64,000 nt of DNA from a bacterium (GTDB lineage: Bacteria; Orphanbacterota; Orphanbacteria; Orphanbacterales; Orphanbacteraceae). A program made the position numbers and the translations under genes. Positions 8,952 through 18,000 of the stretch are shown here, piece by piece. A model generated the notes under the pieces. The model had not been told where the DNA came from, did not search any database, and was given only the letters and a program-made list of their open reading frames with translations. Position 1 is the stretch's first letter; each line of letters opens with the position of its first letter. The stretch lies in contig JALGYY010000025.1 of assembly GCA_025782575.1 (NCBI GenBank), forward strand, positions 138,383-202,382. Reading direction: 5' to 3'.

Positions 8952-9866
8952 ATGAAACTGAGCGAGTTGGTTGTTAGGGGCGCCCGGCGTCTCCGAACCG
9001 ACAACCTGGGTGTTTTTCTTAAAAGGGCGTGGAAGGTCTTCGGGCTGGAGTCCGCCGGCAGAAGCCGCGACATGCGTTACAACGCGATCCGCCGATCGGC
9101 CAAGGACGGTCTTATCGTCGCCGATATCGAGGGGAGCAGGATGTTCCTGAACGTGGCGGACGAAGGCATCTCCAAACAACTGGCGCTCGACAAGATCCGT
9201 GAGCCGGAAGCCACAAAGATGATCTGGGATTCCCTGGTCAGTGGAGAAGTGGTCGTCGATATCGGCGCCAACATCGGTTACTTCGCGCTGATCGAATCAC
9301 AGATCGTCGGCGAATCCGGATGTGTGTACGCCATCGAACCGGTACCGGGTAACGTCGAACTCCTTCGCCGCAACATAGACGCGAACAACTACACCAATAT
9401 CGAGCTCTTCCAGATGGGAATCAGTGAGAAGGCCGGTAAGGTCGAAATGTTCATCTCGAAAAAGTGCAACTGGAGTTCCATGATTTTCGATGAAGACAAC
9501 GAGGTTGTCGACCGAATCGAAGTAGACGTGGTCACGCTCGACGAATTTCTCGTGGGAAAGAAGGACCCTACCTTTATCCGCATGGATGTAGAGGGCTTTG
9601 AGTACGAAATATTGAACGGAATGGACAAGACCCTGGGAAAATATCCGAATCTGAAGTTCTTTATCGAAATCCACGCCCACCTGATGGGCCGGGAGAAGAC
9701 GATCGAATTCCTGGAGAGGTTCAAACAGAAGGGTTACGAGACTACCGGTGTTTTTCATCCGGAGCTCGATTTCAGTTATAAGACGATCGACGAGCTCATC
9801 ACCCACGAACAGTTTCTATCCGGGGAAATCTACGCTCTGCACGTCTTCCTGCAAAAGAAGTCCTGA
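8952..9866 (+). CDS. FkbM family methyltransferase
   Basis: 304 residues with SAM motif I VVDIGANIGYFALIE at about 96-110, the acidic EPVPGNVELLRRN motif and the FkbM signature RMDVEGFEYEIL. FkbM proteins are mostly O-methyltransferases of sugars or polyketides. It is separated from the sulfotransferase-GT fusion by 114 bp and runs in the same direction. Its tail is 12 bp from the convergent flippase at 9879. Methylation of the same glycan is a reasonable inference. Confidence 0.85.
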   Translation: MKLSELVVRGARRLRTDNLGVFLKRAWKVFGLESAGRSRDMRYNAIRRSAKDGLIVADIEGSRMFLNVADEGISKQLALDKIREPEATKMIWDSLVSGEVVVDIGANIGYFALIESQIVGESGCVYAIEPVPGNVELLRRNIDANNYTNIELFQMGISEKAGKVEMFISKKCNWSSMIFDEDNEVVDRIEVDVVTLDEFLVGKKDPTFIRMDVEGFEYEILNGMDKTLGKYPNLKFFIEIHAHLMGREKTIEFLERFKQKGYETTGVFHPELDFSYKTIDELITHEQFLSGEIYALHVFLQKKS

Positions 9867-9878
9867 TTTCCGCCCCAG

Positions 9879-11453
9879 CTACCTGAGTCCGATCAATCCC
9901 AGAATCTTCCGTCCCATGGGAAAGCGATCTCCTATCTTCCCGACGATTTCCCGGTCATAGTCGTCGATCAGATCGAGCTTCACAATGGCGGCATAGCAGA
10001 GAAGAACGAACGGGATGATGATCAGGGGCTGCCAATATAGCCCCGCTTGCCGCGCGACAAAATAGGCGACAGCCATAATAAGTGTGTCCACCAGAGCGAT
10101 CTTCAGGAATGACGCGTCGTAGATCTTCATTTTGATTTCTCGTTTGACGAAAACCAGTGCCAGAATATTTCGGAGAGAGAGGCTGAACGCCGTGGCGATC
10201 GCCGCGCCGAGAATTCCGTAGAGCTTGATAAGAACAATATTGAGAGCCACGTTCACCAGACTTCCGGTCAGGTCGGCGGCAAGAGTGAGTCTCGTCTTGC
10301 CGATACCGTTCAGGAGCAGTCCTTTCAGTCCCGTGGAACCGGTGACGAGGATCCCGATGGAGAGAAAGACGAGCACGACGGCACCGGAAACATATTCCTC
10401 GCCGTACAGAATGGTAAGGATTGTATCGGGAAAGGAGATGAACACCAGAAACACGGGAAAGCTGATCATGAAGATCCACTTGGTTACCGAAGCATAGAGC
10501 CGGCCGATCGCTTCAAAATCTTTTTCAAGAAAGAGTGCCGATACTGCAGGCAGGAAGACGAAACCGAACGAGTAGAGTATGAAGTTCAGAAGCTGCGCGA
10601 TGCTCATGGCCGAGAAGTAGTAGCCAACATCTTCCGCGGCGGCGAAGGCGCCCAGAATAAGCTGGGAGGACTGCGTCATGGCGAGGAGAATGAAGCTGCT
10701 CAGGGTGAGCGGCCACGAATAGGTGAGAATCTCCCGGGCCACCGGGATACGGTCTCCTCTCCCCTTAAAGGGAACGATCGCTTTCCGGACCGTAACTACC
10801 AGGGCGAACAGGGCGGCGCAAGCCGACGAGATGGTCCACGCCGTAAGAGCCCCGGTGAGACGAAATCCGACCAGGAGAAGGATCAGGAACACAACTGTAC
10901 GGGAAAGCCTGGCGACTACTTCCTGTATGAGTACAGGGAGTCTGGATTCCTTCATTCCCCGCAGGATCGACACGAAAATGTACATGAGCGCCGTGAAGGG
11001 GATCGACAGAGCGAATAGTCTGAGTACCCGTTGAAGATCCGGCTTGCCAAGGACGTTGGCCGAGAACCAGGGGGCGGCCACGATCAGGAGCAGGCCGAAC
11101 AGCACGCTTGAAATCAGGCCGAACAGGATACCGAAGGAAACGACGCTGATCAGTTTCCCGTAATCCTTCTCTTTCAGTGCCATCGACACGAATCGGGTGA
11201 TTCCGTCCTGCAGGCCGAACATGGAGATGATGACGAGGATCGTGGTGATGCTGAGGCCGAGATTGAAGAGGCCGTACTGCTCCGGACCGAGTATGCGAGC
11301 AAAGAGAACCTGGTTGAGGGTTCCCAGAACCTTCCCGATCATCAGACCGGCCAGAATCGTACCGCTCCCTTTGACCACGGAGGTCAGGGAACTCTGAGCG
11401 GCCGAACCGGTCGTCCTCTTGTCCGGCCCTACTTGACCCATTTCATCAGCCAT
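9879..11453 (-). CDS. Polysaccharide flippase (Wzx/MurJ-like MOP superfamily)
   Basis: 524 residues with about 14 hydrophobic segments and the family opening FARILGPEQYGLFNLGLSI. It is a second flippase, distinct from that at 5698-7212. Its 5' end overlaps the 3' end of the S9 peptidase gene by 25 bp; an in-frame ATG nearer the peptidase stop is an alternative start. It converges on the FkbM gene. The role, export of lipid-linked saccharides, follows from the family. Confidence 0.85.
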   Translation of the reverse strand: MADEMGQVGPDKRTTGSAAQSSLTSVVKGSGTILAGLMIGKVLGTLNQVLFARILGPEQYGLFNLGLSITTILVIISMFGLQDGITRFVSMALKEKDYGKLISVVSFGILFGLISSVLFGLLLIVAAPWFSANVLGKPDLQRVLRLFALSIPFTALMYIFVSILRGMKESRLPVLIQEVVARLSRTVVFLILLLVGFRLTGALTAWTISSACAALFALVVTVRKAIVPFKGRGDRIPVAREILTYSWPLTLSSFILLAMTQSSQLILGAFAAAEDVGYYFSAMSIAQLLNFILYSFGFVFLPAVSALFLEKDFEAIGRLYASVTKWIFMISFPVFLVFISFPDTILTILYGEEYVSGAVVLVFLSIGILVTGSTGLKGLLLNGIGKTRLTLAADLTGSLVNVALNIVLIKLYGILGAAIATAFSLSLRNILALVFVKREIKMKIYDASFLKIALVDTLIMAVAYFVARQAGLYWQPLIIIPFVLLCYAAIVKLDLIDDYDREIVGKIGDRFPMGRKILGLIGLR

Positions 11454-13516
11454 CCGACCACCTCTTCGTACCAGACTTCAGCGTTGGCCGGCTTCAGCAC
11501 CCAATGCCCCTCATCAGGGAAATGCAGAAATCGCGAGGGGACTCCCATCACCTGCAGCGCCGTGTACATGGCCAGACCCTCCGACATGGGACACCGGAAG
11601 TCCTGTTCACCGTGAACGACCAACATGGGTGTTCGAAAATCCTCTACGAACAGGTGCGGGCTGTACTTCAGGAATTTCCTGCGCTGGGTGTGGGGGAAGC
11701 CCCCATGTTCATGCTCCTCGAACCAGAGTTCCTCGGTTGTGTAGGACATCGTTTCGGAGTTGAAGATGCCGTCGTGACATACGAGAGCCTGGAATTTGTC
11801 TGTGTGACCGGCGATCCAGTTCACCATGAACCCGCCGAAACTCGCCCCCGCAGCTGTCATTCTATTCCGGTCGATGAACGTGAATTTGCGGGTCAGATAG
11901 TCGACACCTCGCATGATGTCCTCGTAGCATCGCCCTCCCCAGTCACCGGAAATCTGGTCGCTGAATTTCTGTCCGTAACCGGTGGAGCCCCGGGGATTGA
12001 AAAACGCGACCACCGCCCCTTTGGCAGCGAACATCTGAGCGCTCCATCGATAGTGAAAGTGGTCCATGAAAGCGCTCTGCGGACCGCCGTGAATGAGGAG
12101 AATCAGCGGGTAGGTTCCTCCTGAACGAAACTGCGGGGGCTTGATCAGAAAGCCGTGCACCGGTGTGCCGTCCGCCCCCTTGTACCAGTACTCTTCGGCC
12201 CCGTTCATCTTGACTCGAGTGATCGAGCGGCGGTGATGCGTCAACTTTCTCACACGGGCGCCCCCGTCTTCCGGCACCCCCGAAGGGGTCGGGCCAGCCA
12301 CCAGAAGGGGCTCGATCCCGTCCGCCGGCTTCAGGAGAAACAGCTCAGCCGGCTCGGAACAAGTCTCCCGCGTCACAAGCAGTTCCGGGCGGCCGTGAAT
12401 CACCCGCAGCAAGCCGTTGTAAGTGTCGCACGTCAGCTGTGTGATCTTGCGGCGCGCCGGATCGTAACGATAGACTGACTGTCTTCCCCGGTCGTGGGCG
12501 AGAAAGACGAGGCATCCGTCGCCTGTAAACTCGAAAGCGTGAGGGCTCCTGTCGAAACGGGGAAGCTGCGTTTCGGTTTTGCCCGTATTCCCATCCCAGA
12601 TCTTGATCCGGTTTCTGTCCGCTTCGTAGGCCGGCACTTCCATTCCCAGATAATAGATCTGCGTTCCGTCCGGAGAGTAGCGGGGGTGGGTATCACATGC
12701 TTCCGTTTCAGAGATACAGACCGCTTCCCCCTTCATCCGGATGCCACCAATCTCCTGGATGAAAATGCTGTTGTTCGTGGAGCGTGCCACGACTTCGTCC
12801 GGATTCATGACGAATGTGATCGCCTTGCCGTCGGGGCGAAAATCGAAGTCCCTTTCTGAGCCGAGCGACAGGGGCGGCGCATCGCAATCATGTGGGGTGA
12901 TGTCGTTCATGGCCTTGTTTGATATGTCTACCAGGAAGATGTGATTCCTGCGCCGCTCGCGCCACACATCCCAGTGCCGGAACAGGAGCTTGTCGGTCAC
13001 CCGTGCAGCGGATTTGGGGTTCGCCAGGCCGAATACATCGGCGTTCGTCGGCCCGGAAATCGGATCTTCCGACGCTTTCCTGCCCGGCTTGTAGTCATCG
13101 GAAACGACCACTTTGCGGGAGAAAGCGAGCCGCTTCGAGTCGGGCGCCCATACCGGTGTGGAGACGCCGCCGTAGCCGGATGTGACGGCCCTCGCCTCTC
13201 CCCCAGTAACCGGAATCACATAGAGCTGCTGACCCTGCTTCTTATTGCGATTGCTGACGAATGCGATCCACTTGCCGTTAGGCGACCAGGCCGGCTGATT
13301 GTGGTTACCCGGCCCCGGAGTCAATTCGCGGGCGCCGCCACCATCGATATCGAGAAGGCGGATCGTCTGATCCATCCGGTTCGCGGCGACGTTCGGCCTG
13401 GTGGCGACATAGGCGATCTTGCTTCCGTCCGGCGAAACAGCCGCCTGAGAGATTCGTTCGACAGCCATCAGATCTTTGAATGTCAGCGTTTTTTTCAAGG
13501 CCGTTCGTGGTGCCAT
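11429..13516 (-). CDS. S9 family prolyl oligopeptidase / acylaminoacyl-peptidase
   Basis: 695 residues. Residues 20-400 carry TolB/WD40-like blades (VSPDGSKIAYVATRP, AWSPNGKWIAFVSNRN, YSPDGTQIYYLG). Residues 450-695 are an alpha/beta-hydrolase with HGGP and AGASFGGFM; Ser559, Asp639 (GEQDF) and His671 (DEGHW) form the likely triad. There is no signal peptide, so it is probably a cytoplasmic oligopeptidase. The start is supported by AAGGAG about 7 bp before the ATG. The next gene overlaps its end. Confidence 0.92.
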   Translation of the reverse strand: MAPRTALKKTLTFKDLMAVERISQAAVSPDGSKIAYVATRPNVAANRMDQTIRLLDIDGGGARELTPGPGNHNQPAWSPNGKWIAFVSNRNKKQGQQLYVIPVTGGEARAVTSGYGGVSTPVWAPDSKRLAFSRKVVVSDDYKPGRKASEDPISGPTNADVFGLANPKSAARVTDKLLFRHWDVWRERRRNHIFLVDISNKAMNDITPHDCDAPPLSLGSERDFDFRPDGKAITFVMNPDEVVARSTNNSIFIQEIGGIRMKGEAVCISETEACDTHPRYSPDGTQIYYLGMEVPAYEADRNRIKIWDGNTGKTETQLPRFDRSPHAFEFTGDGCLVFLAHDRGRQSVYRYDPARRKITQLTCDTYNGLLRVIHGRPELLVTRETCSEPAELFLLKPADGIEPLLVAGPTPSGVPEDGGARVRKLTHHRRSITRVKMNGAEEYWYKGADGTPVHGFLIKPPQFRSGGTYPLILLIHGGPQSAFMDHFHYRWSAQMFAAKGAVVAFFNPRGSTGYGQKFSDQISGDWGGRCYEDIMRGVDYLTRKFTFIDRNRMTAAGASFGGFMVNWIAGHTDKFQALVCHDGIFNSETMSYTTEELWFEEHEHGGFPHTQRRKFLKYSPHLFVEDFRTPMLVVHGEQDFRCPMSEGLAMYTALQVMGVPSRFLHFPDEGHWVLKPANAEVWYEEVVGWLMKWVK

Positions 13517-13634
13517 GGGCTACTCCTTCTGATCAGAAACCGGTTCGACACCTAATTTATCAGGAAGGGATCGCGGGCGCCAGCCCGAGGCGGCCCGGTG
13601 CCAAAAGAGATCCGGGTTAGTCCGGGCAGACAAA

Positions 13635-13664
13635 GAAACGCGCCGCATCGGGGCGGCGCGTTTC
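13635..13664 (-). terminator. Hairpin terminator after the secreted endonuclease/phosphatase gene
   Basis: A perfect 12-bp inverted repeat, arms GAAACGCGCCGC and GCGGCGCGTTTC, encloses a 6-base loop. Read on the reverse strand the hairpin ends in TTTC followed by TTTG, a weak U-rich tail. It lies just beyond the stop of the reverse gene at 13692. Confidence 0.7.
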
Positions 13665-13691
13665 TGAATAATCATAGAAGCGGGAGATCGT

Positions 13692-14930
13692 CTATTTGAC
13701 GAGTACTACCTTGTGGACTTTGCTCTCGGCACCGGCCAAAAGCCGTAAAAAATAGACACCGGACTCAACCGGTCTGCCGGAGAGGTCCGTCCCCTCCCAC
13801 ACATGGCTCAGCTCGCCCGCAGGCTGCCATCCCCGGCTGAGAGTCGTCACCTCGCGACCGCTTACGTTGTACACGATAAGCGATACGACACCTGCCTCCG
13901 GAAGTGTAAATCTCACGGTCGTCCGCGGATTGAACGGATTCGGCGCGACGCTCAGCTGAAGCCTCATCTCAGGTACAGCGCCGGCAATGGTCGTCGCTTC
14001 CGGAGTGAAAAGCGTCATGAACACCGGGAGATGATCACTCGCCTGATGAAGTGCGGTAGCGATCGAGTCGGAAACCACGCCGTTCGCTCCGTTCACGATG
14101 TTCGTATTGAAATGCGCGCCATCCTGGCCGTAGGCGAGATAAGTGCCTGGCAGTTCCTCGATACCGGTTCCGTCGCTGAACTCCTCGCTCGTCAGAATCT
14201 GATCGAAACGGTCGTCCATGCCGCCCGTTGCGCCTCCTCCGAATGAGGTCGTACGCGTACTCTGCGTATGGATCGGCGCGAAACCGGCGTTGTCGTGCCA
14301 GGTCCCGGGCTGGTTGATCGGATCAGCGAGCTGCCCCGCCCCGGCTGAAAGCATGAGCTGATACGCCGGCTCACTCGACTTGTAGATATTGAAATCGCCC
14401 ATGAGAATAAACGGCATGGTGGAGTCGAGAGAATCGAGATCGTTTCTGAGTAAGGTCACCTCCGCTAGTCGTTTATTCTCGTTCGTGGTGCCGGTGCTCG
14501 CCTTCAAGTGACAGGTATAGATACGAAAAACCTCACCTGATGCGATATCTTCAATTTCCCACCAGTCGATCGAGCGAAGTGCGGTAGTAACAAAACCCGC
14601 GTCGATCACATTGACAACGCCGGTCCGATAATAGAGTGCGCGGTCGGAATCATTTCCATTATGGAAGAAGCCCATCGACCAGCCGCCCGGATCGATGACG
14701 TCGAGCACATCGTTCAGGAACCCGTTGGCGCCGGTCGTGTTGGTAACTTCCTGAGCGGCGATTATGTCGGGTGCGAGGCTCTGAATGACAGTCTGAAAGT
14801 GGGGATTTCTGACAGCCCCGGTACTGCCTGGATAATTCAGGATATTGTAGGAAACGATATTCAACTCTCCAGCAAATGCCGTAGAGCCGAGCAGGGCGAA
14901 GCAGGCAATAACGGATAACAAACGACGCAT
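13692..14930 (-). CDS. Secreted endonuclease/exonuclease/phosphatase family protein with C-terminal sorting domain
   Basis: 412 residues. A signal peptide (MRRLLSVIACFALLGSTAFA) is followed by an EEP fold at about 21-310, with VSYNILNYPG, the metal-binding Glu in IIAAQEV, GDFNIYK and the catalytic SDHLPVFM. The C-terminal 80 residues are a FlgD/T9SS-like Ig domain (NPFNPRTTVRF, VYNVSGREV, SGVYFLRL, ending VVLVK). The enzyme is probably exported and held at or released from the surface; whether it cuts nucleic acid or dephosphorylates lipids cannot be told. A strong AGGAGGGG lies upstream of the ATG. Confidence 0.88.
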   Translation of the reverse strand: MRRLLSVIACFALLGSTAFAGELNIVSYNILNYPGSTGAVRNPHFQTVIQSLAPDIIAAQEVTNTTGANGFLNDVLDVIDPGGWSMGFFHNGNDSDRALYYRTGVVNVIDAGFVTTALRSIDWWEIEDIASGEVFRIYTCHLKASTGTTNENKRLAEVTLLRNDLDSLDSTMPFILMGDFNIYKSSEPAYQLMLSAGAGQLADPINQPGTWHDNAGFAPIHTQSTRTTSFGGGATGGMDDRFDQILTSEEFSDGTGIEELPGTYLAYGQDGAHFNTNIVNGANGVVSDSIATALHQASDHLPVFMTLFTPEATTIAGAVPEMRLQLSVAPNPFNPRTTVRFTLPEAGVVSLIVYNVSGREVTTLSRGWQPAGELSHVWEGTDLSGRPVESGVYFLRLLAGAESKVHKVVLVK

Positions 14931-15078
14931 AGGGGTAACCCCTCCTGGTTGTCAGACAGAGCATATGTGGGGGATAAGCGCTTGTATAGTATACCACAGA
15001 TTGAGCGGAAAATGTTGTGCGGATACGATTCAGCCGCCGGGCGCATATGGGAGGAGGATCAGCCGAAATGGATGGAAA

Positions 15079-18000
15079 TCAGCGGAGAAGGACCATTCGG
15101 CCCACTGCGGATTCCCCTTCAAACGAAACCCTGACAAAATAAACGCCGGATGGGACGTCACGCCCCTCCCCATCCTCGCCCCGCCAGATCAGCTCATGAG
15201 GACCTGCCTCCCGCCGCCCATCGAGGATCTGACTGACCAGAACTCCGCGGATATCATAAATCCCGACCCGGACCTGGCCGGCGCGGGGAATGGCGAACCG
15301 GACGGTCCCACGGGCATTGAACGGATTCGGCACTACCGATTGGAGAGCGAGCCGCCGCGGAATTTCATCCGGCCGGATCGTACCATTCTCGATTCGGGGC
15401 CGTTTGACGTTCCCCTCGACGTCGAGCAACTCCAGCGCCAGCGGAACAAGAATGATCGGAGGAGCCTCTCTCCCCTTCAAAAGGGGTCCCTTCTCCCCCT
15501 CCCGGGGAAGGGCCAGGATCCGAAGATCGCTTTTACCCTGAATATCGTCGGTGAACCAGAAAACGGAGACTTCCCGGGCGGACTCATCCCATGCGATCCA
15601 ACTCCGATCGGGCTCCAGGAGTCTGAGTGATTGCACATCCCCCTCCTCGAGGCGCGCGGTCATTCGAAAGGCTCGAATCGGCGCGATTGTCTTGAGGATC
15701 AGTTCGGGCGGTGATCCGGCCACGAGAACAAATGACGCCGACTCCACACCCGCCTGGGGGGGAGCGATCGGACTCCGCTCCAGCAATTCCCGCCCGAGAA
15801 CAATGAGATCGGCAACGTTGATTCGGCCATCGAAGTTAGCATCGGCACCGAGGCTCTCTTCTGCGGTGGGGACGAAACGACCGAGCACCGCGTCGAGAAT
15901 CGCACCGGCGTCATCGAGACCAAGGTGGCAGCTCCAATCGACATCGCCAGGCGGACGCGGGGGTGGGAGGAACCTCACATAGAGGTCAATAGGATCACGC
16001 CCCGTCGGCACCGGGTTCATTTCGATCTGAAGTGTATCACCGAAAGCTTCCCCACACCGAAAGTCTCCGACCGAAGCGAAAATGCGAACGGTATCGCCGC
16101 TGTCCATACTTCCTGACGAAGGTGTCAAGTCGAGCCAGGCGGGGTCGGGCTCGATGGTCCAGGCGATCGTTTCGTCACCCTGATTCTTGATGACAAAACT
16201 GGAATCCGAGAACGTGCTGTCTGAATCATTCCCGAAAAACAGATTTTGAGAGCCATTTATGATTTCCAGTCCGGGAGCGACGCCGAGAGAGAAGCGGCGC
16301 ACGACGGACGGGCCGCCCGTCCCACATGCATTCACCGAGGATACCCTCCAGAAGTAGGTATCGAGATACTCCAGATCGGTGATGGTCAACTCCCGACTAT
16401 CGGTCACTACGGAAACGACAAGAGTATCGAAAGCGGCGTTGATGGATACCTCGACAAAATAGGAATCCACACCCGGCTCCAGGTTCCAGGTGAGTAATAC
16501 CGGCAGGTCGATATCCGCCTCACCATTCCCGGGAGTGAGCAGTGAGGGGGGCGGGCGCAATGAGTTCAACTTCCCGATCGGCCGGCACTGTCCCACGGTC
16601 TCCCCGCAATCGTTCACCGCGGCAATTTGATATAGATAACTCTTCCCGAGCTGGAGGCTGATGGTGTCGTCAAAGGAATTCGCCCCGATCCGGGGAGCAA
16701 CGAGCGCAATCTCTTCGAACGGATTCGACGGATTGTCTTTTCGCATGACCCTGAATGCATTGACCTGCTGAGTGAGCCCTTCAGGTGTAAGCTCCCACTC
16801 GAGTATGATGCGATCGCAAAGGTCATCGGTGGCACTGCAGTTTATCGGCTCGCTGGGAAGCGTACGGCGCCCCCCGACTACGATACAAGTGTCGGGCGCC
16901 ACCTCACAGACATTCCCGGCCAGAACGCCGTACTGCGCCGTATCGCCATGGGCAATAGTATCGTCGAGATAGCCGGTGGCGTTACCGGGAATGCTGTCGA
17001 TCAGCACCGGCCCGGGATACCGGAACACCTTGAGCCAATTGACGTCCGCGGAGAGAGTCGCCCCGCTCCAGTCCAGGATGACCCCCTCGCACGAATTAAA
17101 CGATGCCGAACACTCATTGGCGGCCGGCGAGGCGACAGGGCCGGGAATCCTGGCGACCACGGCACACGGACTACCGGCCCGGCCACATCCGTTGACCGAC
17201 AGTATCTCATACGTGAAATTAACGGCGGGGGGAACACTGCCGAAGCCGGCGGATGTTGAACCGGAGCCGAGAGAATCGATCACCTCGCCATCCCTCAGGA
17301 GAACATAGCCCGATGTCGCTTCGACGATCAAAGGCCACTGGATATTGATCGAGTCGCAGGTAACGATTTCGAACGAGCACTCTCCGACAGGGGGTGGCGG
17401 CGTATTGGCGGTCAATCCCGTATCGACAAGGCCGGGTGATTCCTCGCAATTGAAGGCACGGAACGTATACGCGGTCGACCCGTCGGGAGGTGTGTCGAAA
17501 TAGCGGAGCGAGTCGGCCGGGAGATCGATCGTAACCGGCGGATTACCCCTGACAATCCTGTATCCCCAGACGGGACCACCCTCTACGGGCGGCGTCCATT
17601 CCAGAAGAACGATCTCGCACAGGTCTTTCGACGCGCTGAACGAAGCGGGCGGGCCGGGCGCAATCAACGATTCCCCGTCATCCTCGCACAGTCCCGTGGA
17701 GTAACCGCATTTGTTCCAGGTTGCTACCCGGTAACGGGCGATCTCTCCCGGGGGTGTCGCCTCATCGATCATGGAAAACGGCGGGCCGGTCTTTACGGCG
17801 ATCGAATCATCATTCCTGTAAATAACATATCGGTTCACTACGCCCGGTTCGACCGGGGCCGACCAGGAGACCGTCACCCGACCACAAAGGGAATCGCTTG
17901 CCGCGCAGTCAACCGGAGGCGGAGGGAGTCCGATTCGCATGCCGGTGTCCGAGGGAGAAGCGCCCGAAACACCGCACAGGCTTCTTGTTCGGATGGAGTA

